A stretch of 64,000 nt of DNA from CAYHVK01 sp964360255 (GCA_964360255.1 CAYHVK010000005.1:1-64000), one strand, 5' to 3'. Positions 1 to 9,596 are shown, numbered from the stretch's first letter. Numbers and translations: made by a program. Notes: generated by a model not told the origin, from the letters alone.

Positions 1-216
1 GTAAGCGGCCATATCCGTATGACACGAGAAACAATGGGTTTCAAGAACTGCCGTCGCCGCGCAAAGCTCTGCATTCCCGCCGCTCGAGCAGTCGACGGCT
101 GATGTGGCTCCATCACCGGAGTTGCTATTATAGTCTTGTCCACAAGCCCCGAATAATAACGGGGCGCAAACGAGAAGTGCAGTCGCGAAAAATCGACCCG
201 CGAAACGCTTACTCAT
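1..216 (-). CDS. N-terminus of a CxxCH haem-motif lipoprotein (partial)
   Basis: The reverse-strand frame opens with ATG at 214-216 and is still open at base 1, so only the first 72 residues are visible. Residues 1-24 look like a signal peptide ending in L-F-G-A before Cys25, a lipobox-like site with an unusual Phe at -3. Residues 62-66 read CFSCH, a CxxCH haem-c attachment motif. This suggests an exported, lipid-anchored c-type haem protein, or a lipoprotein carrying a cytochrome-like domain. The start codon sits inside the last bases of the upstream YceI-like gene (shared ATGAGTAA), so the two are probably translationally coupled and cotranscribed. The rest of the protein lies outside the window, so no closer family can be named. 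Confidence 0.7.
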   Translation of the reverse strand, partial: MSKRFAGRFFATALLVCAPLLFGACGQDYNSNSGDGATSAVDCSSGGNAELCAATAVLETHCFSCHTDMAAY

Positions 217-700
217 ATGGAATTGTGGCCGTAATCTCAACTTCATCTTGTACACCTACACCATTGTAGTTGATTCCCGTTATACCGTAATCTTTAAGGC
301 TCACTTTGAAATGAGCTTGGGCTGATTTCGGACCCAGTTCTTTATAAGTGAATTTCACGGGCTTAGTAATACCTTTCACTTGGAAATCAGCAGTGCCCGC
401 GCCTTTTGTCGCTTTCACATTCTTAGCTACGATAAACTTATGGTCTTTCGCTTTCAAATAATCTTTCATGTGATTGTCGCGAAGGCTCATTCCTGTTTTC
501 AAAGTGGCTACAGGAATTTTAATTTCTTTAGCTGCAAAAGAGTCTTTCGTTTTTTTACCTTTACCGATAACGGCGCTAGTAACGGCTTCGAAAGAGCCGA
601 GAGGTTTAAGTGTAACTTTCGCAACGACAGGCTCGTCTTTCGCGAACACAGAAGTAGAAATAAGTAATGAAGCTAATAATAGCGCCGGCTGTTTAAACAT
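209..700 (-). CDS. YceI-like exported lipid-binding protein
   Basis: A 163-residue protein with a signal peptide (residues 1-20, ending V-F-A). The body has the YceI pattern: a segment around LRDNHMKDYL that precedes the beta-barrel strands, and a later G-x-T-K-P-V-K-F strand. YceI proteins are periplasmic lipocalin-like barrels that bind polyisoprenoids or similar amphiphiles; the ligand here cannot be read from sequence. The start is supported by GGGAG seven bases upstream and by a promoter-like pair 24-53 bases upstream. The 3' end overlaps the start of a haem-motif lipoprotein by 8 bases, so the two likely form an operon. Some YceI genes elsewhere sit beside cytochromes, which fits this pairing, but a joint function is only inference. 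Confidence 0.85.
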   Translation of the reverse strand: MFKQPALLLASLLISTSVFAKDEPVVAKVTLKPLGSFEAVTSAVIGKGKKTKDSFAAKEIKIPVATLKTGMSLRDNHMKDYLKAKDHKFIVAKNVKATKGAGTADFQVKGITKPVKFTYKELGPKSAQAHFKVSLKDYGITGINYNGVGVQDEVEITATIPYE

Positions 701-723
701 GAGTGATCTCCCTTTATACTAAT

Positions 724-753
724 ATTATCAAGGGCTTAGAATTGTATGGTCAA
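724..753 (-). promoter_or_regulatory. Sigma-70-like promoter for the YceI-like gene
   Basis: On the reverse strand TTGACC (748-753) is separated by 18 bases from GATAAT (724-729), close to the -35/-10 consensus. The start codon lies 24 bases further on, with GGGAG between. Only the sequence match supports it. Confidence 0.5.
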
Positions 754-797
754 GGTTTTATTAGGTCGCGTCTCGTCTTGAGACGAATTCGGCTCTA

Positions 798-1826
798 TTA
801 GTCAATAGACTCGACTTTATAGGTCGGCTCAAGGAACTCCGTGCAGCTAATATGCTTCATAAAGTGTTTGAAGACGAGCTCCATCCGCTTCTGGTTTTCT
901 TCTGGACCTAGAGTTTCAATATCGTCGTCTTTACTAACCAAAATAACGTCCTGCAGAGGGGAGTCTTTCTTCTTTGCTTCTTTGGCTAATAGGGTTCGAA
1001 TTTCTTTACGGGTTTCTTTAGGTATTTTGCCGCCCCATTCTTCGTCATAGAAAATATCATGGTGGGCCAGTAGGTTCGCAATAAAATATTCAATGAAGGG
1101 GAGTCCTTCGTTGAATTTGAGAATCAAGGGGCGTTTGGCTCCTGAAACACTGAAGAGCTTAAATTTCTCAAGCTCGATGCCGCCCTTTACTTTTTGAATC
1201 AGCAAACGAGCTAAATAAAGATTCGGGTTATCGGTCAGCTCATCGAAATCATAAAAACGCGACATCGGTTCGCCATTTTTATCAAGAGGATAAGCATAGC
1301 GACGCTCGATCATTCTCTCTCTGAATTTCTGCGGCGAAAGATCGCTCCAATCATCGATCACATGTACCGGGAGCGTTTCGGCATTCATATAAAGTGAAAT
1401 CATGACTTTATGGTGACCGTCGAGAAGATAAATTTTGCCACGATGTAAAATGCCAATAGCGGCTTTTTGTACGGGCAGAGCTGATCGGCCGTTATCAAAA
1501 GCAAAAGTGAATTGGCCGGCGTCCATGTCGTACTCAGTGCGATAAGTTTCAGCGGCGTCTCCGATTTCTTTTAAGATTTTAATGAATGTGAATTCTTGTT
1601 GGGACGCTTTTAGCACTTCAGGTGGTAAGTACTGAACTGAGCCAATCTCAATTTTCGGCAGAGGCTCTTTCTCTCTCACTTTTTCTTTCCAATTCGCGGC
1701 CACGGCTTTGTTGAAAATAGCTAAGTCTGGGGCAAACGGTTTCAGTGAATCAGTCTTCGGGGCCTCGGCATGAGCGGCGAAGCCTAAAAAAGCGTAGCAA
1801 AGAAAAAGCGATAAAATTGATTTCAC
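798..1826 (-). CDS. Exported ParB/sulfiredoxin-fold-like protein
   Basis: A 342-residue protein starting with GTG at 1826 and a clear signal peptide (residues 1-21, ending A-H-A-E-A). The centre holds I-L-H-R-G-K-I-Y-L-L-D-G-H-H-K (Asp136, Gly137, His138, His139). This matches the conserved core of the ParB-like nuclease families (ParB/Srx fold, DGHH type), whose members bind or hydrolyse nucleotides. A signal peptide is unexpected for a DNA-partitioning fold, so this is probably one of the exported ParBc_2-type proteins and not a chromosome-partitioning factor. The C-terminal 200 residues are charged and not recognised. No good ribosome-binding site precedes the GTG. It reads toward the YceI-like gene, with a CGTCTC/GAGACG hairpin just past its stop. 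Substrate and role are unknown. Confidence 0.6.
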   Translation of the reverse strand: MKSILSLFLCYAFLGFAAHAEAPKTDSLKPFAPDLAIFNKAVAANWKEKVREKEPLPKIEIGSVQYLPPEVLKASQQEFTFIKILKEIGDAAETYRTEYDMDAGQFTFAFDNGRSALPVQKAAIGILHRGKIYLLDGHHKVMISLYMNAETLPVHVIDDWSDLSPQKFRERMIERRYAYPLDKNGEPMSRFYDFDELTDNPNLYLARLLIQKVKGGIELEKFKLFSVSGAKRPLILKFNEGLPFIEYFIANLLAHHDIFYDEEWGGKIPKETRKEIRTLLAKEAKKKDSPLQDVILVSKDDDIETLGPEENQKRMELVFKHFMKHISCTEFLEPTYKVESID

Positions 1827-2069
1827 GGGGTGATAGAGAGCGAAAACCGTACCCTTTTCAGTAGGTTATAGCTTAGATCTGAGACGTGGTTGGGCTGTAA
1901 AAGCGTGAATGAACGGCCCAAATTGTCACTGGAAGTTGGTCGAGCTTGCTTGTCGCTAGTTTATCGATCGGTGGATATCTTAATTTGCCAGAGTCATAGA
2001 TGCTGGTCCAAGGCCCGAAGTGGGTCTCAACCAATACAGATTTCCCTCTGAAATTCCGAGAAATTACTT

Positions 2070-3923
2070 ATGGATACAACTACGCAAGTTCAAGAAAAAA
2101 AAGGTTTAAGAATTCCAATTGTGGTGAAGCTCGTCGGTGGAGCCGTCATACTTCTTCTGATTGCAACCGTCTGGATTGCTTTCAAAAGCTCAGCCGTATT
2201 CGAGCAAATCTCGGGTCCTCGCGAAAAAGATGCGAACGGAACGGCAGCTGAAGCAAAAGCTTCGCAGATTGGTTTGCTCCTTGAGAAATACCAAGAAAAA
2301 ACTCGCATTGTGGCATCTATGCTTCTTAAGCCTTACTCGACACCGCAAGAGCGCATTGACGCTTTAAATTTAAGTTTCGAGCAAGATACAGATTTAGTTC
2401 ATGTTGAAGTGATCGAACTCAAAGATGGTCGTAAAGAAGTGGTTCAGCAGATTACAAAAACTGAATTTTTAAAAACTTTGGGTTTAAAAGACGAGTACTT
2501 CGTCGACTTAAGAAAAATTAAACCTTTTCCGGTGAGCTCTGTGTTCGTTGGCGAAATCGAAATTCGTAACTCGTCAACGTCAAAGGGAGCCCCGCTCATA
2601 ACCGTAGGTTTACCATTTGTAAAAAATGAGGCCGGACAAATCACCCACATCGCCATAGCTGATTTTAAGATCGAAGGCATTCAAAAGCCTTTCAGCCGCG
2701 TAACAGAGCGCTCATTTTATCTTGTCGATCGCGAAGGTGGAGTATTAGGGCACCCCAATGATAAAATTGTTCTTGAAGGTCAAAGTTTAGCAGGGTTAGA
2801 GCCAGTTAAAAAAGCTATGGCTTCAAAAATTGCACAAGGTGAAATGCGCTTCTTTGACAAAGAAACCAAAGAGTATTTTATCGCGAGTTATGCAAAAACT
2901 CCGTTTGGTCCGTCAGTGATTGCGCAAGCATCAGAAGAAATCATTCTTGAGCCGGCTCGCTATGTTCGTCGCCAAGCTTTCTTCGTCACAGGACTTGTCT
3001 TGTCGGGCGCCATCTTTTTTGTTTTCTTATTCTCAATTTCATTAACTGCGCCAATCGAACGCCTCGTGGATGTCACTCGCCAAGTTGCCGCAGGTAATTT
3101 TGATATTGAATCAGGTGTGCGCACTTCAGATGAAGTGGGTGATCTCGCCACTTCATTCGACCACATGTTGGGTGGCCTGCGTGAGCGTGACAAAATGAAG
3201 AACGTACTTAATAAGTTCCACGGCTCAACAGTGACAGAAGATTTAATGAAGGGCGATTTACAGCTCGGCGGTGTGAATAAAAACGTGGTTGTGTTCTTTA
3301 GTGATATTCGTGATTTTACAAAATTCTCAGAAGGCCACACTCCAGAAGAAGTGGTGGGGATGTTAAATGAGTATTTTGAAATCATGGTGGCTATCGTAAC
3401 GAAGCACCACGGTATCGTAGATAAATTCGTTGGTGATGCAATGATGGCGGTTTGGGGAGCTCCGAATTCAACTGGTGATGATGAAATTTGGGCCTTAAAA
3501 GCGTGTTTAGAGATGCGTATCGCTTTAGCGAAGCTTAACGAAACCCGTATTGGGCGGGGTCAAACTGAAATCAAAATCGGTATGGGCCTATGTGCCGGGC
3601 CGGCCATTTCTGGCACCATCGGTTCATCAGAGCGTATGGAGTACACAGTGATCGGTGATACGGTCAATACGGCTTCACGAGTGGAATCTTCAACTAAAGC
3701 TTTCGGTACGGATCTATTAATTAGTGGTTCTGTTCTTGATAAAGTAGAAGCTAAGTTTGTCACTGATTTCGCCGGTGCCGCTGAAGTTAAAGGTAAAGCT
3801 GAGCCTTTAAAAATGTATAAAGTTAAAGGTTATATTAACGAAGCAGGCGAATCTGTCTTAATTCAGACCAAGTATTCTGATTATGAGGCAGGCGAAGATG
3901 CGAAAGTTAAAATCGCTTCTTAA
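2070..3923 (+). CDS. Membrane class III adenylate cyclase with extracytoplasmic sensor and HAMP
   Basis: A 617-residue protein. Order: short cytoplasmic start, membrane helix ~18-38, extracytoplasmic Cache-like sensor ~45-295, second helix ~302-325, HAMP ~326-378, catalytic domain ~402-590. The cyclase core is intact: metal ligands Asp412 (FSDIRDF) and Asp456 (DKFVGD), purine-selecting Lys452, and transition-state residues Asn533 and Arg537 (VNTASR). Thr526 sits where class IIIa enzymes have Asp, which marks class IIIb and ATP as substrate. It should make cAMP at the inner membrane in response to a periplasmic signal acting as a homodimer. The ATG is preceded only by weak purine runs. The gene diverges from the ParB-like gene across 243 bases with no confident promoter seen, and ends at a full-length palindromic element. 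Confidence 0.92.
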   Translation: MDTTTQVQEKKGLRIPIVVKLVGGAVILLLIATVWIAFKSSAVFEQISGPREKDANGTAAEAKASQIGLLLEKYQEKTRIVASMLLKPYSTPQERIDALNLSFEQDTDLVHVEVIELKDGRKEVVQQITKTEFLKTLGLKDEYFVDLRKIKPFPVSSVFVGEIEIRNSSTSKGAPLITVGLPFVKNEAGQITHIAIADFKIEGIQKPFSRVTERSFYLVDREGGVLGHPNDKIVLEGQSLAGLEPVKKAMASKIAQGEMRFFDKETKEYFIASYAKTPFGPSVIAQASEEIILEPARYVRRQAFFVTGLVLSGAIFFVFLFSISLTAPIERLVDVTRQVAAGNFDIESGVRTSDEVGDLATSFDHMLGGLRERDKMKNVLNKFHGSTVTEDLMKGDLQLGGVNKNVVVFFSDIRDFTKFSEGHTPEEVVGMLNEYFEIMVAIVTKHHGIVDKFVGDAMMAVWGAPNSTGDDEIWALKACLEMRIALAKLNETRIGRGQTEIKIGMGLCAGPAISGTIGSSERMEYTVIGDTVNTASRVESSTKAFGTDLLISGSVLDKVEAKFVTDFAGAAEVKGKAEPLKMYKVKGYINEAGESVLIQTKYSDYEAGEDAKVKIAS

Positions 3924-3924
3924 T

Positions 3925-3987
3925 AAAAGGTGCCCGGTTACTTTTCGGTGCTGCGCTGCCGCACCGAAAAGTAACCGGGCACCTTTT
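3925..3987. repeat. Full-length copy 1 of the GGTGCCCGG palindromic element
   Basis: Two perfectly complementary 27-base arms (3925-3951 and 3961-3987) flank a 9-base loop. The outer ends read AAAAGGTGCCCGGTTAC and GTAACCGGGCACCTTTT. The element starts one base after the cyclase stop codon. A 27-bp GC-rich stem closing with CCTTTT would form a strong RNA hairpin that could terminate transcription in both directions. Related copies lie at 7943, 57508 and 63057. Confidence 0.9.
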
Positions 3988-4047
3988 GTGTCTCAATCTG
4001 AGACTGAAATTACAGGACTTTAGTGATTGTGCCGATAAATTAAGTGA

Positions 4048-7000
4048 ATGAAAGCGGCACGTTTTTTAATTATTTCATTTTCATTTTGCTTTCTGCAGGC
4101 CTGCAGCGAAGCTATTCCCGAAAGTACAGATTTAAGCAGCTCTTTTGATGGTGGTCTTGTGGCCACAGTTTCTGGTTTACCTAGCGGTACGAGCGGCTCA
4201 GTTATGTTAAGCGCTATCGTATCAGGCCTAGATGTTGTTGAATATGCTTATAAGGTGGGGTCGTCAGGTACGACAGATTGTTCATTAGCCACTGGTTACA
4301 GCAGCATGAGTGCAGGTAGCGGCATTCCTATTGCTGTTCCTATTACAGATTTTATCGGATCTTTCGCTGATGGAAGTATGAAGCTGTGTGTAGTGGGCGG
4401 TGACGGAACCGATTGGCAAGATATTTCTGTGGCAACCGTCTATACATGGAGCAAAGATACTCAGCTGCCTTCTCTCACAATAAGTTCGGCACAAAGTTCA
4501 CCTACAAATGCTTCGCCCATTCCTGTGACTTTTACTTTTGACGAAGCCGTCACTGGATTTTCATTGGCTGATGTAACTATCAGTAATGCCAGCATTACAA
4601 ATTTTGTGGCCGTAGATGGTTTAACTTTTACGGCTGATCTTATTCCAACAGTCGACGGTACCGTTTCGGTTTCGGTGGCAGCTTCGCTTGCGCAAGATGC
4701 GGCTGGCAATAGCAATACAGCTTCTAATAGTTTGAGCTGGAGTTATGACGGCACAGCTCCACAACTTTTAATGGTGAGTATTCCGTCTGCAGATGGGGTG
4801 TATACGGCGGGAACGGTTTTTCCAATCAGATTGACTTATGATGAGGCGGTTTTAATCAGCGGAGCCATTCCATATGTGCAAGTTGAGGCGGGCGCGACAG
4901 ACCGAACAGCTCAGTACTTATCGGGTTCAGGTACAAGCACGATTACTTTTTCGTACACTGTTACTGCTTCTGATGTGAATAATGATTTAGATTTAGTGGC
5001 AGGCAGTCAGCTTTTTACTAACGGGGCAGTTGTAGCAGATGCTCTTGGTAATGTGGTTTCAACGGCTTTGCCCATAGGCGCGGCGACAACAGGTAGTATT
5101 AGTAATACACAAAATATTAAAGTCGTAGGTACGCCAGCTCTTTTAACACTTTCAGATGGGCCGCTCTATGATTACGGAGCGGTTCCAAATGGTGGGAGTC
5201 TTGATTATACATTGACTGTAACAAACACCGGCGGTTACCCAGCTTCATCTTTTAGCGAAGTGGGTTTAGCTGCACCCTTTGCATTTAAAGGTGGAAGCTA
5301 TCCAGGTGGAAGTGGTACTTGCGGCGCCACTTTAGCTGCAGGTGCATCTTGCACTTTAGAAATTTCTTTTTCGCCGATGTCAGTTGCGGTTTATACCGAT
5401 ACAGTAAATCTTCAATATGACGATGGCCTGACTACAACTTCTGTCACAAGAGATCTGACCGGGACAGGTGTCCCCCCAGCATTATTGTCGATTAGTGATG
5501 GTCCAAGCTACAATTTTGGTCAGCTGGGCGTGGGGGATGTGCAGAGTTATGCCTTTACATTAACAAATTCAGGCGCAGTAACCGCTACAGGTATAACAGG
5601 TGCTGGGTTGGCGGCACAGTTTAGTTATTTGGGCGGAGCCTTCCCGGGTGGTGGTACGTGTACATCAAACTTAGCTGCCGGAAGTTCTTGTACTTTTGTA
5701 GTGGCATTTACGCCTGATGCTATTGGTTCATTTTCTGATTCGGTCCTTATCGATTATAACGATGGTGTTATGGGCGGAGTTACAGTCAGCCGAAATGTTT
5801 TGGGTGATGGTATTTTTGAAGTTGTACCTGTTTACGGCCTTAACAATGGTGATGTGAACACAAACTGGAATGACTATATTAAATTCGATAACGATGCTGG
5901 CGGCACAAGTCCCTATGACCAAGACGTTGAAGTTTGCGACGGAACTGAAACGGGCTATTACGGTGAGCTCGGCGGTTGTATTCACAGTGGTGAAAAACGC
6001 AAAGTGGTGTATTACGGACAGGGTACATGCGCCAACATAACTGCAGTGGATTATTTGGGAGTTTTTGATTGGATTTGCCGAGTTGAATCGGGTGATGCCA
6101 CTTTACATATAAAAGGCTTTGCTGCAGGTAAGGGTTTGCGTGACCTTATTGATGGTGCAGGCTTCTGGAAGTCTAATTATGTAGAAATTTATGATGGCGC
6201 GGCTTTAATCGGTTCGACGGCCTACACATCGTGGTGGACGAACCCTCTGCAAGATCTTGCTATCGGGGGCTTTGATAATAGTGCTGTGACGACTGTTGTT
6301 TCTCTTAATACGGCCAGCACTATCTATTACATTAATGCTGATCGACCCACATTCGGTTATCAAATGGGTGCCGACAAAATATCGATTGTCACTTTAGGTA
6401 CAAGCGTATTTAAAAAGTACGCGCTATCGCCGACTAACAACTGTGGTACCACTACAGGTACAGTGGCTAGTGCTAATTTTATCTCAATGCTTTGTGGTGG
6501 TAGCAGAAAATTTGTTTGGGTTGAGGCCGACATTGATGCTTTTACAGATGCAACCAATATGGCCTATAATGGACTTTATGCTTTTAATTTTAAATCGAGT
6601 CGAATTCATCACACAAGCGTTCTTAAGACTCACGCTAATAATATGTATTATGGCGTAAGCGTCAACGGGCCGTTATCGAGCTCGAATTTAATTTCTAATC
6701 TTACGGTCAATTCTAGTGCCAGTGGTCTTGAGCTTAAAGATTCACAAAAAAGTACTTATGCTCATATTAGTATTGCCAATATTGGTATAGGTTCAAGTGC
6801 CGTAGCTAAAGGACTGAGCCTGACCTCATTTGCAACTCATAATCGATTTTACGATTTGAGAATTGCGAATATGGATAATTCTCATTCTTCGACGGTGGGC
6901 CTCTCTGTCGGCAGCTCAAATAATATTTTCCAGCGCCTCAATATTAATAATGTGCGGGGGAAGGGCCTAGCCGTCTATATGACAGCCGCAGCCAGTAACA

Positions 7001-7944
7001 ATGTTTTTACTCAAGTTATAACTTCGCAAACTTCAGACGCAGGATTCGGTTTATACGGAGCCTCTAATAATGTTTTTGGTTTTACTACACATTTAAATAA
7101 TGACTTTAACGGAATTTATTTTGATTCTGCTTTATCAGTGAATAACAATTTATTTTTATCTACAGTGGTTGCTAGTGTGGGCAATAAAGGTATTGAAGCC
7201 GCTGGGTCGGGCTCTAGTAATTTATTCGTAGATACTTATTTGGCTAATAACGGCAGCTTTGGTGCTTCTATTACGCAATCTGGATTTGCAAACTCGGCGG
7301 GCTATTTAATAGCGGGTAATAATGGTGGTAGCGATTGTGCTGCGGGTGGCTCAAACCTTTGTGTCGGCCCTGTGATTTATTCTTCTGGTGGTAATTTGGC
7401 TTCAAGTTTTAGTGGAGCTGTATCGAGTGATGATGTGGCCAACCCAGCTGATTTTTCTGGCGCTATTTCTACTGCTCCCGCTGCTGCAGAAGGTTGGACG
7501 AACTTTGACAATTGGGCCCGTGCTTTAACTCAAAATGGTTTTAGCTTCCCATCTCCAAGCATGAGAGGATTCTCGACAACGAACTTCCTTATCTGGGACT
7601 CGCGTCCCCTCAGCGGAGACAATTTATATGATCGCAGTTATTCGGGCACATCAGTCAATGGTACACTCAACATAGACGGTTCACCTTGCGTCGCAAATAC
7701 AGTTGCTTCCACAGATTATTTAACATCTGCTTTAGGTACTTTCTTGCGCACAGCTATTGAGATCGCTCACGATCAAGTGGGCAATAATAATGGTTTATGT
7801 GAAGCCAACGAAGACTGTATTTTCGCACCTCATATCGGTGCCTACCAGGGTGATGGCGGTCTTTTGTCAGGCTACTGTACTATTGGAGATGGCGCGGGCT
7901 CAGGTCTCGACGGCATAAAAATCTACCGCCACGTAAATCTCTAA
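4048..7944 (+). CDS. Large surface lipoprotein with Ig-like, ASH-like and beta-helix regions
   Basis: A 1298-residue protein. The signal peptide ends in the lipobox L-Q-A-C with lipidated Cys19. Residues ~140-240 form a bacterial Ig-like module of the kind that follows 'SPTNASPIPVTFTF', and ~240-350 a second Ig/cadherin-like module. Two repeats at ~365-475 and ~480-588 share the S-D-G-P-x-Y-x-[FY]-G start and paired Cys of 'choice-of-anchor D' (ASH-type) domains. From ~700 to ~1100 short Asn/Ser-rich strands recur with the rhythm of a right-handed parallel beta-helix; the C-terminus has several Cys. Such proteins are cell-surface adhesins or carbohydrate-active scaffolds; no catalytic motif was seen. 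Its stop codon overlaps a half-copy of the GGTGCCCGG element, and it converges on the Fn3-barrel gene. Confidence 0.8.
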   Translation: MKAARFLIISFSFCFLQACSEAIPESTDLSSSFDGGLVATVSGLPSGTSGSVMLSAIVSGLDVVEYAYKVGSSGTTDCSLATGYSSMSAGSGIPIAVPITDFIGSFADGSMKLCVVGGDGTDWQDISVATVYTWSKDTQLPSLTISSAQSSPTNASPIPVTFTFDEAVTGFSLADVTISNASITNFVAVDGLTFTADLIPTVDGTVSVSVAASLAQDAAGNSNTASNSLSWSYDGTAPQLLMVSIPSADGVYTAGTVFPIRLTYDEAVLISGAIPYVQVEAGATDRTAQYLSGSGTSTITFSYTVTASDVNNDLDLVAGSQLFTNGAVVADALGNVVSTALPIGAATTGSISNTQNIKVVGTPALLTLSDGPLYDYGAVPNGGSLDYTLTVTNTGGYPASSFSEVGLAAPFAFKGGSYPGGSGTCGATLAAGASCTLEISFSPMSVAVYTDTVNLQYDDGLTTTSVTRDLTGTGVPPALLSISDGPSYNFGQLGVGDVQSYAFTLTNSGAVTATGITGAGLAAQFSYLGGAFPGGGTCTSNLAAGSSCTFVVAFTPDAIGSFSDSVLIDYNDGVMGGVTVSRNVLGDGIFEVVPVYGLNNGDVNTNWNDYIKFDNDAGGTSPYDQDVEVCDGTETGYYGELGGCIHSGEKRKVVYYGQGTCANITAVDYLGVFDWICRVESGDATLHIKGFAAGKGLRDLIDGAGFWKSNYVEIYDGAALIGSTAYTSWWTNPLQDLAIGGFDNSAVTTVVSLNTASTIYYINADRPTFGYQMGADKISIVTLGTSVFKKYALSPTNNCGTTTGTVASANFISMLCGGSRKFVWVEADIDAFTDATNMAYNGLYAFNFKSSRIHHTSVLKTHANNMYYGVSVNGPLSSSNLISNLTVNSSASGLELKDSQKSTYAHISIANIGIGSSAVAKGLSLTSFATHNRFYDLRIANMDNSHSSTVGLSVGSSNNIFQRLNINNVRGKGLAVYMTAAASNNVFTQVITSQTSDAGFGLYGASNNVFGFTTHLNNDFNGIYFDSALSVNNNLFLSTVVASVGNKGIEAAGSGSSNLFVDTYLANNGSFGASITQSGFANSAGYLIAGNNGGSDCAAGGSNLCVGPVIYSSGGNLASSFSGAVSSDDVANPADFSGAISTAPAAAEGWTNFDNWARALTQNGFSFPSPSMRGFSTTNFLIWDSRPLSGDNLYDRSYSGTSVNGTLNIDGSPCVANTVASTDYLTSALGTFLRTAIEIAHDQVGNNNGLCEANEDCIFAPHIGAYQGDGGLLSGYCTIGDGAGSGLDGIKIYRHVNL

Positions 7945-7963
7945 AAGTAACCGGGCACCTTTT
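7943..7963. repeat. Half-copy of the GGTGCCCGG element between convergent stops
   Basis: A 21-base segment identical to the outer part of the right arm of the copy at 3925, including AACCGGGCACCTTTT. It contains the last two bases of one stop codon (7942-7944) and the first two of the opposite one (7962-7964). No second arm is present, so it cannot fold like the full copies. Confidence 0.8.
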
Positions 7964-9596
7964 AGAATCCGTATTCAAGTAACAAGTTGAGGTAATTACC
8001 TTTAAGCTGAATCTCTTGATTCGAGAATTGGCTTGTCGTAGCTGAGGTCGATTTTTTATAAGAAGCACGATCAACACGCGAGGCAATACCAGCAAAGCCA
8101 GTTAAACGTTCTGATAAACGCAGACTGCCCATGGCGCCCACTTGCGTGGTCATTTCATTATCAATCTCGGCACCATTGGGAGTTTTATCACCGAACATCG
8201 AGAAGTAAGCGCGAAGATTGAGCTGTAAACCTAATTTAGGTGAGAAGGGATGCCAGAATGTCACGCCGGCATGAGGGCCCGCATACGAAACAATGTTATG
8301 TGTGTACTTGCCCGTATTATCCTGACGAGATTCCGGAAGCTCTTTCATAAAGAGGCCGCCAGAAAGTAAGATCTTATTAGTCATCCAATAAAGTTTTTTC
8401 GCATAGTGAAATTCAAGTGATGCGAACTGAACGTTTTCGCCGCTGACATTGATACCACTTAAGTCTAAGACCCCGATAAAGCCGTAATCTCTATTGGGCT
8501 TGAAATAACCTAAGCCCAAACGACCCGTGCCACCGGTAGCAGAATAATCAATCTTTTTATCGTTCTCGGCATCAACACCGCTGTAATTAATATTTGTAAT
8601 GAGATAAGAAGCCATACCATACCAGCTTGTTGGTTTGTCCATGGATTCACGTAAACGAGACACCTCAACTGCGGCTGGCGAGCGATCACCTTGGTGAACT
8701 TTAAACTCTGTCGAGGTCAAACCCGAAGCTTCACGTAATGGTCCTCGTGCACGAACGGCCATGCGATACTGACCACCCGGAAGGGTGTTAGAGAATTCAA
8801 TTTCATTCTCGGCAATATTATTTTTCTTTTCCATTGTTTTCCAGCCAGATTCTTCTTTGCGCTGAAGAACATAGTCGTAGCTGTTTGAATTGTCGGGCTT
8901 GTTCCACTTTAAACTTTGTACATATTTATCAAATGGTTTTTCAACTTTCGGCGATTCAAGCTTGGCACCCAACAAAATAAATTCGTTCGGAAGCTCTGGG
9001 CGATCGCCCTCTTGGCCGTTCGGCATGATGGCCACAACGCTCCACTTGTATTGAGTGGCGACGGGAAGAGTGAGTTCTAATTGTGTATTTTCGCTTTCGC
9101 CGGCAAAAGTTTTTGGCTCTTCAGGTTTCGCTTGTGGGTCTTGGCTCGGTACGACAAAGCTCTCAACATAAACTTTGTAGCGTTTCGCATTCGGAACTGG
9201 CGACCATTTGAACTCTGTTTTAGCCGTATCGATTTCGCCAGATTTCACTTCTTGCGCATTTTGCGGTATGAGCATGGTCGGGGCGCTGAAATTAACCACG
9301 AATTTTTCAAGCGTGCTCCATTCACCCGGAACGCCGCGATCATCATAAGATCTTAACCGGAAGTCATAAATGCCCGGCTTCACTTTGGCTTTCCAGAATG
9401 GCTTGGTCATTTTGAAAGTGAGAGTCTTCTTACTGGCTTGAGATTTAAGTTCAATTTCGTAAGCTGATGCGCCCTCAATAGGCTCAAGTTCCATTTCAAG
9501 TGAACGCTGAAGAGTAGGAGCCTGTGCATAAGCCAGGGTGCCGCTCAAAGCAGTGATCAGCGCTAAAATAAGAACTGTTACAGCATTCCTCAGCAT
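7962..9596 (-). CDS. Exported Fn3-repeat protein with C-terminal beta-barrel
   Basis: A 544-residue protein with a signal peptide (residues 1-25, ending A-Y-A). Residues ~28-310 hold three Fn3-like modules with the recurring 'W-x-P-V-x-x-A-x-x-Y-x-V' strand pattern and Y-x-F-R-L-R-S-Y-D turns. Residues ~325-544 are alternating polar/apolar strands rich in Gly and Tyr, ending in aromatic Phe, typical of an outer-membrane beta-barrel. It likely sits in the outer membrane with Fn3 modules in the periplasm or outside. Its ATG overlaps the stop of the FecR-Fn3 gene (TAATG), so the two are translationally coupled. The first Fn3 module resembles that of the exported protein at 48718-49653. Function unknown. 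Confidence 0.75.
   Translation of the reverse strand: MLRNAVTVLILALITALSGTLAYAQAPTLQRSLEMELEPIEGASAYEIELKSQASKKTLTFKMTKPFWKAKVKPGIYDFRLRSYDDRGVPGEWSTLEKFVVNFSAPTMLIPQNAQEVKSGEIDTAKTEFKWSPVPNAKRYKVYVESFVVPSQDPQAKPEEPKTFAGESENTQLELTLPVATQYKWSVVAIMPNGQEGDRPELPNEFILLGAKLESPKVEKPFDKYVQSLKWNKPDNSNSYDYVLQRKEESGWKTMEKKNNIAENEIEFSNTLPGGQYRMAVRARGPLREASGLTSTEFKVHQGDRSPAAVEVSRLRESMDKPTSWYGMASYLITNINYSGVDAENDKKIDYSATGGTGRLGLGYFKPNRDYGFIGVLDLSGINVSGENVQFASLEFHYAKKLYWMTNKILLSGGLFMKELPESRQDNTGKYTHNIVSYAGPHAGVTFWHPFSPKLGLQLNLRAYFSMFGDKTPNGAEIDNEMTTQVGAMGSLRLSERLTGFAGIASRVDRASYKKSTSATTSQFSNQEIQLKGNYLNLLLEYGF

Noticed and set aside
2960..3385. A 141-codon - strand frame within the adenylate cyclase gene
   Set aside because: It lies fully inside a gene with intact catalytic motifs and encodes no recognisable domain.
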